Shown here: one piece after another, positions 63,691-64,000 of the stretch
Position numbering within the stretch: position 1 is the stretch's first letter
How the letters are laid out: each line of letters starts with the position of its first letter
Assembly (NCBI RefSeq): GCF_002224485.1
Contig: NZ_CP022463.1
Location: 1,162,364-1,226,363 of the forward strand
Direction: 5' to 3'
From: Sinomonas sp. R1AF57
GTDB taxonomy: Bacteria; Actinomycetota; Actinomycetes; Actinomycetales; Micrococcaceae
Length of the DNA: 64,000 bases
Program-made: the position numbers and the translations under genes
Notes under the pieces: generated by a model
Told to the model about the DNA's origin: nothing
Databases searched by the model: none
What the model saw: only the letters and a program-made list of their open reading frames with translations

Positions 63691-63717
63691 GCGCTGATGT
63701 GAAGTCTCGGGACTGAA

Positions 63718-64000
63718 TGGACACTTCTGTCTCAGGAGATCGTGGACGGTGTGTCTCACGAGTGTGTGGACACTTCACCGCTCAGATCACGGCATGAGCA
63801 TCCATGAGCCTGATCTGAAGGTCCGTATGCGTGTGGCCCAGTGGCCCGATGACGCCCCGCGCGGAGCGGTGGCGCAGTTCTGCCGCAGGCACGGTGTCTC
63901 ACGGGCCTGGTTCTACAAGGTCCTCGCCAAGGCCCGGGCCGAGGGGACGTGGGCCGCCACCGAAGTCGGGTCGAACCGTCCGCTGACCAGCCCGTGCCGG
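63718..64000 (+). mobile_element. Left part of an IS481-like insertion sequence (cut by the window end)
   Basis: The sequence from 63718 repeats TGGACACTT (63718 and 63767) and TGTCTCA (twice) ahead of a transposase frame at 63794. Such repeats suggest terminal inverted repeat and transposase-binding sites. The right end and the target duplication are outside the window, so exact borders are not known. Confidence 0.55.
63794..64000 (+). CDS. IS481-like transposase, N-terminal part (truncated by window end)
   Basis: An open frame of 69 codons to the last base: MSIHEPDLKVRMRVAQW, then APRGAVAQFCRRHGVSRAWFYKVLAKARAEG. This is a helix-turn-helix of the kind that opens IS481/IS3-type transposases. 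The DDE catalytic domain would lie beyond the window. The ATG at 63794 is the first in frame. Confidence 0.65.
   Translation, partial: MSIHEPDLKVRMRVAQWPDDAPRGAVAQFCRRHGVSRAWFYKVLAKARAEGTWAATEVGSNRPLTSPCR

Larger units (their letters stand above)
63405..63793. other. 389-base non-coding region with operator, repeats and IS edge
   Basis: It contains the TetR palindrome (63431-63456), the second repeat cluster (63497-63690) and the presumed left end of an IS element (from about 63718). No protein-coding gene is convincing here. Confidence 0.7.

Overview
The window is a 64 kb, very GC-rich, densely packed chromosomal segment of an actinobacterium. Gene content and order (rpsB-tsf-pyrH-frr-cdsA, dxr-rseP-ispG, glyS, dnaG next to dgt and dusB, DivIVA and DUF485/ActP modules, a mycobacterial-type leucine locus) point to the Micrococcaceae, probably an Arthrobacter or Sinomonas relative. 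The genus is inferred from gene content; no search was run. Most long reverse-frame open frames are high-GC shadows and are left out.

Layout. 1-1.9 kb: the tail of a redox cluster (truncated ferric-reductase-like membrane protein, NuoF-like protein, small ferredoxin). 1.9-11.3 kb: assorted single genes (SGNH hydrolase, MhqD-like esterase, S4 protein, DUF606 transporter, glyS, GNAT, YibE/F, PlsC-like acyltransferase, one unrecognised protein). 11.3-20.5 kb: dusB-dgt-dnaG, two identical tRNA-Asn genes, a holin-family membrane protein, a CDP-alcohol phosphatidyltransferase, an EamA/NIPA-type membrane protein, a glycosyltransferase and a tRNA with a CAT anticodon. 20.6-27.9 kb: a glutaryl-CoA-dehydrogenase-like gene behind a palindromic operator, an M23 peptidase, then rpsB, tsf, pyrH, frr, cdsA and a two-module DivIVA-like protein.

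28-34 kb: two sodium:solute (acetate-type) symporter modules on either side of a LytS/LytTR two-component system. 34.7-47.4 kb: a branched-chain amino acid island. An Lrp/AsnC regulator diverges from the E1alpha-E1beta-E2 genes of a branched-chain 2-oxoacid dehydrogenase. A TetR regulator then diverges from a full set of leucine/isovalerate enzymes: methylcrotonyl-CoA carboxylase, isovaleryl-CoA dehydrogenase, 3-oxoacid CoA-transferase, MaoC hydratase and CitE-like lyase. This gene set matches the Rv2495c-Rv2506 locus of Mycobacterium tuberculosis. Read as a pathway, it takes 2-oxoisocaproate to acetyl-CoA and acetoacetyl-CoA.

47.9-55.4 kb: a carbon-use cluster (SDR dehydrogenase, two MFS carriers, IclR regulator, acetoacetyl-CoA synthetase, TauE/SafE exporter) whose substrate I cannot name. 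55.4-61.3 kb: the dxr-rseP-yciI-ispG-GNAT group and a lipoprotein. 61.2-63.4 kb: a TetR/ABC-2 exporter operon behind a perfect 26-bp palindrome. The window ends in a repeat cluster and the start of an IS481-like transposase.

The most interesting signals are non-coding. They are: two arrays of a short imperfectly palindromic repeat (3.55 and 63.5 kb); a GTTA-N8-TAAC motif shared by the leucine locus and the distant acyl-CoA dehydrogenase gene; three GTGA-N6-TCAC (CRP/GlxR-like) sites in front of catabolic genes; ATTCC-N7-GGAAT motifs around the IclR cluster; a 21-bp hairpin between rpsB and tsf; and a recurrent '-10 box, six bases, start codon' layout that indicates leaderless transcripts.
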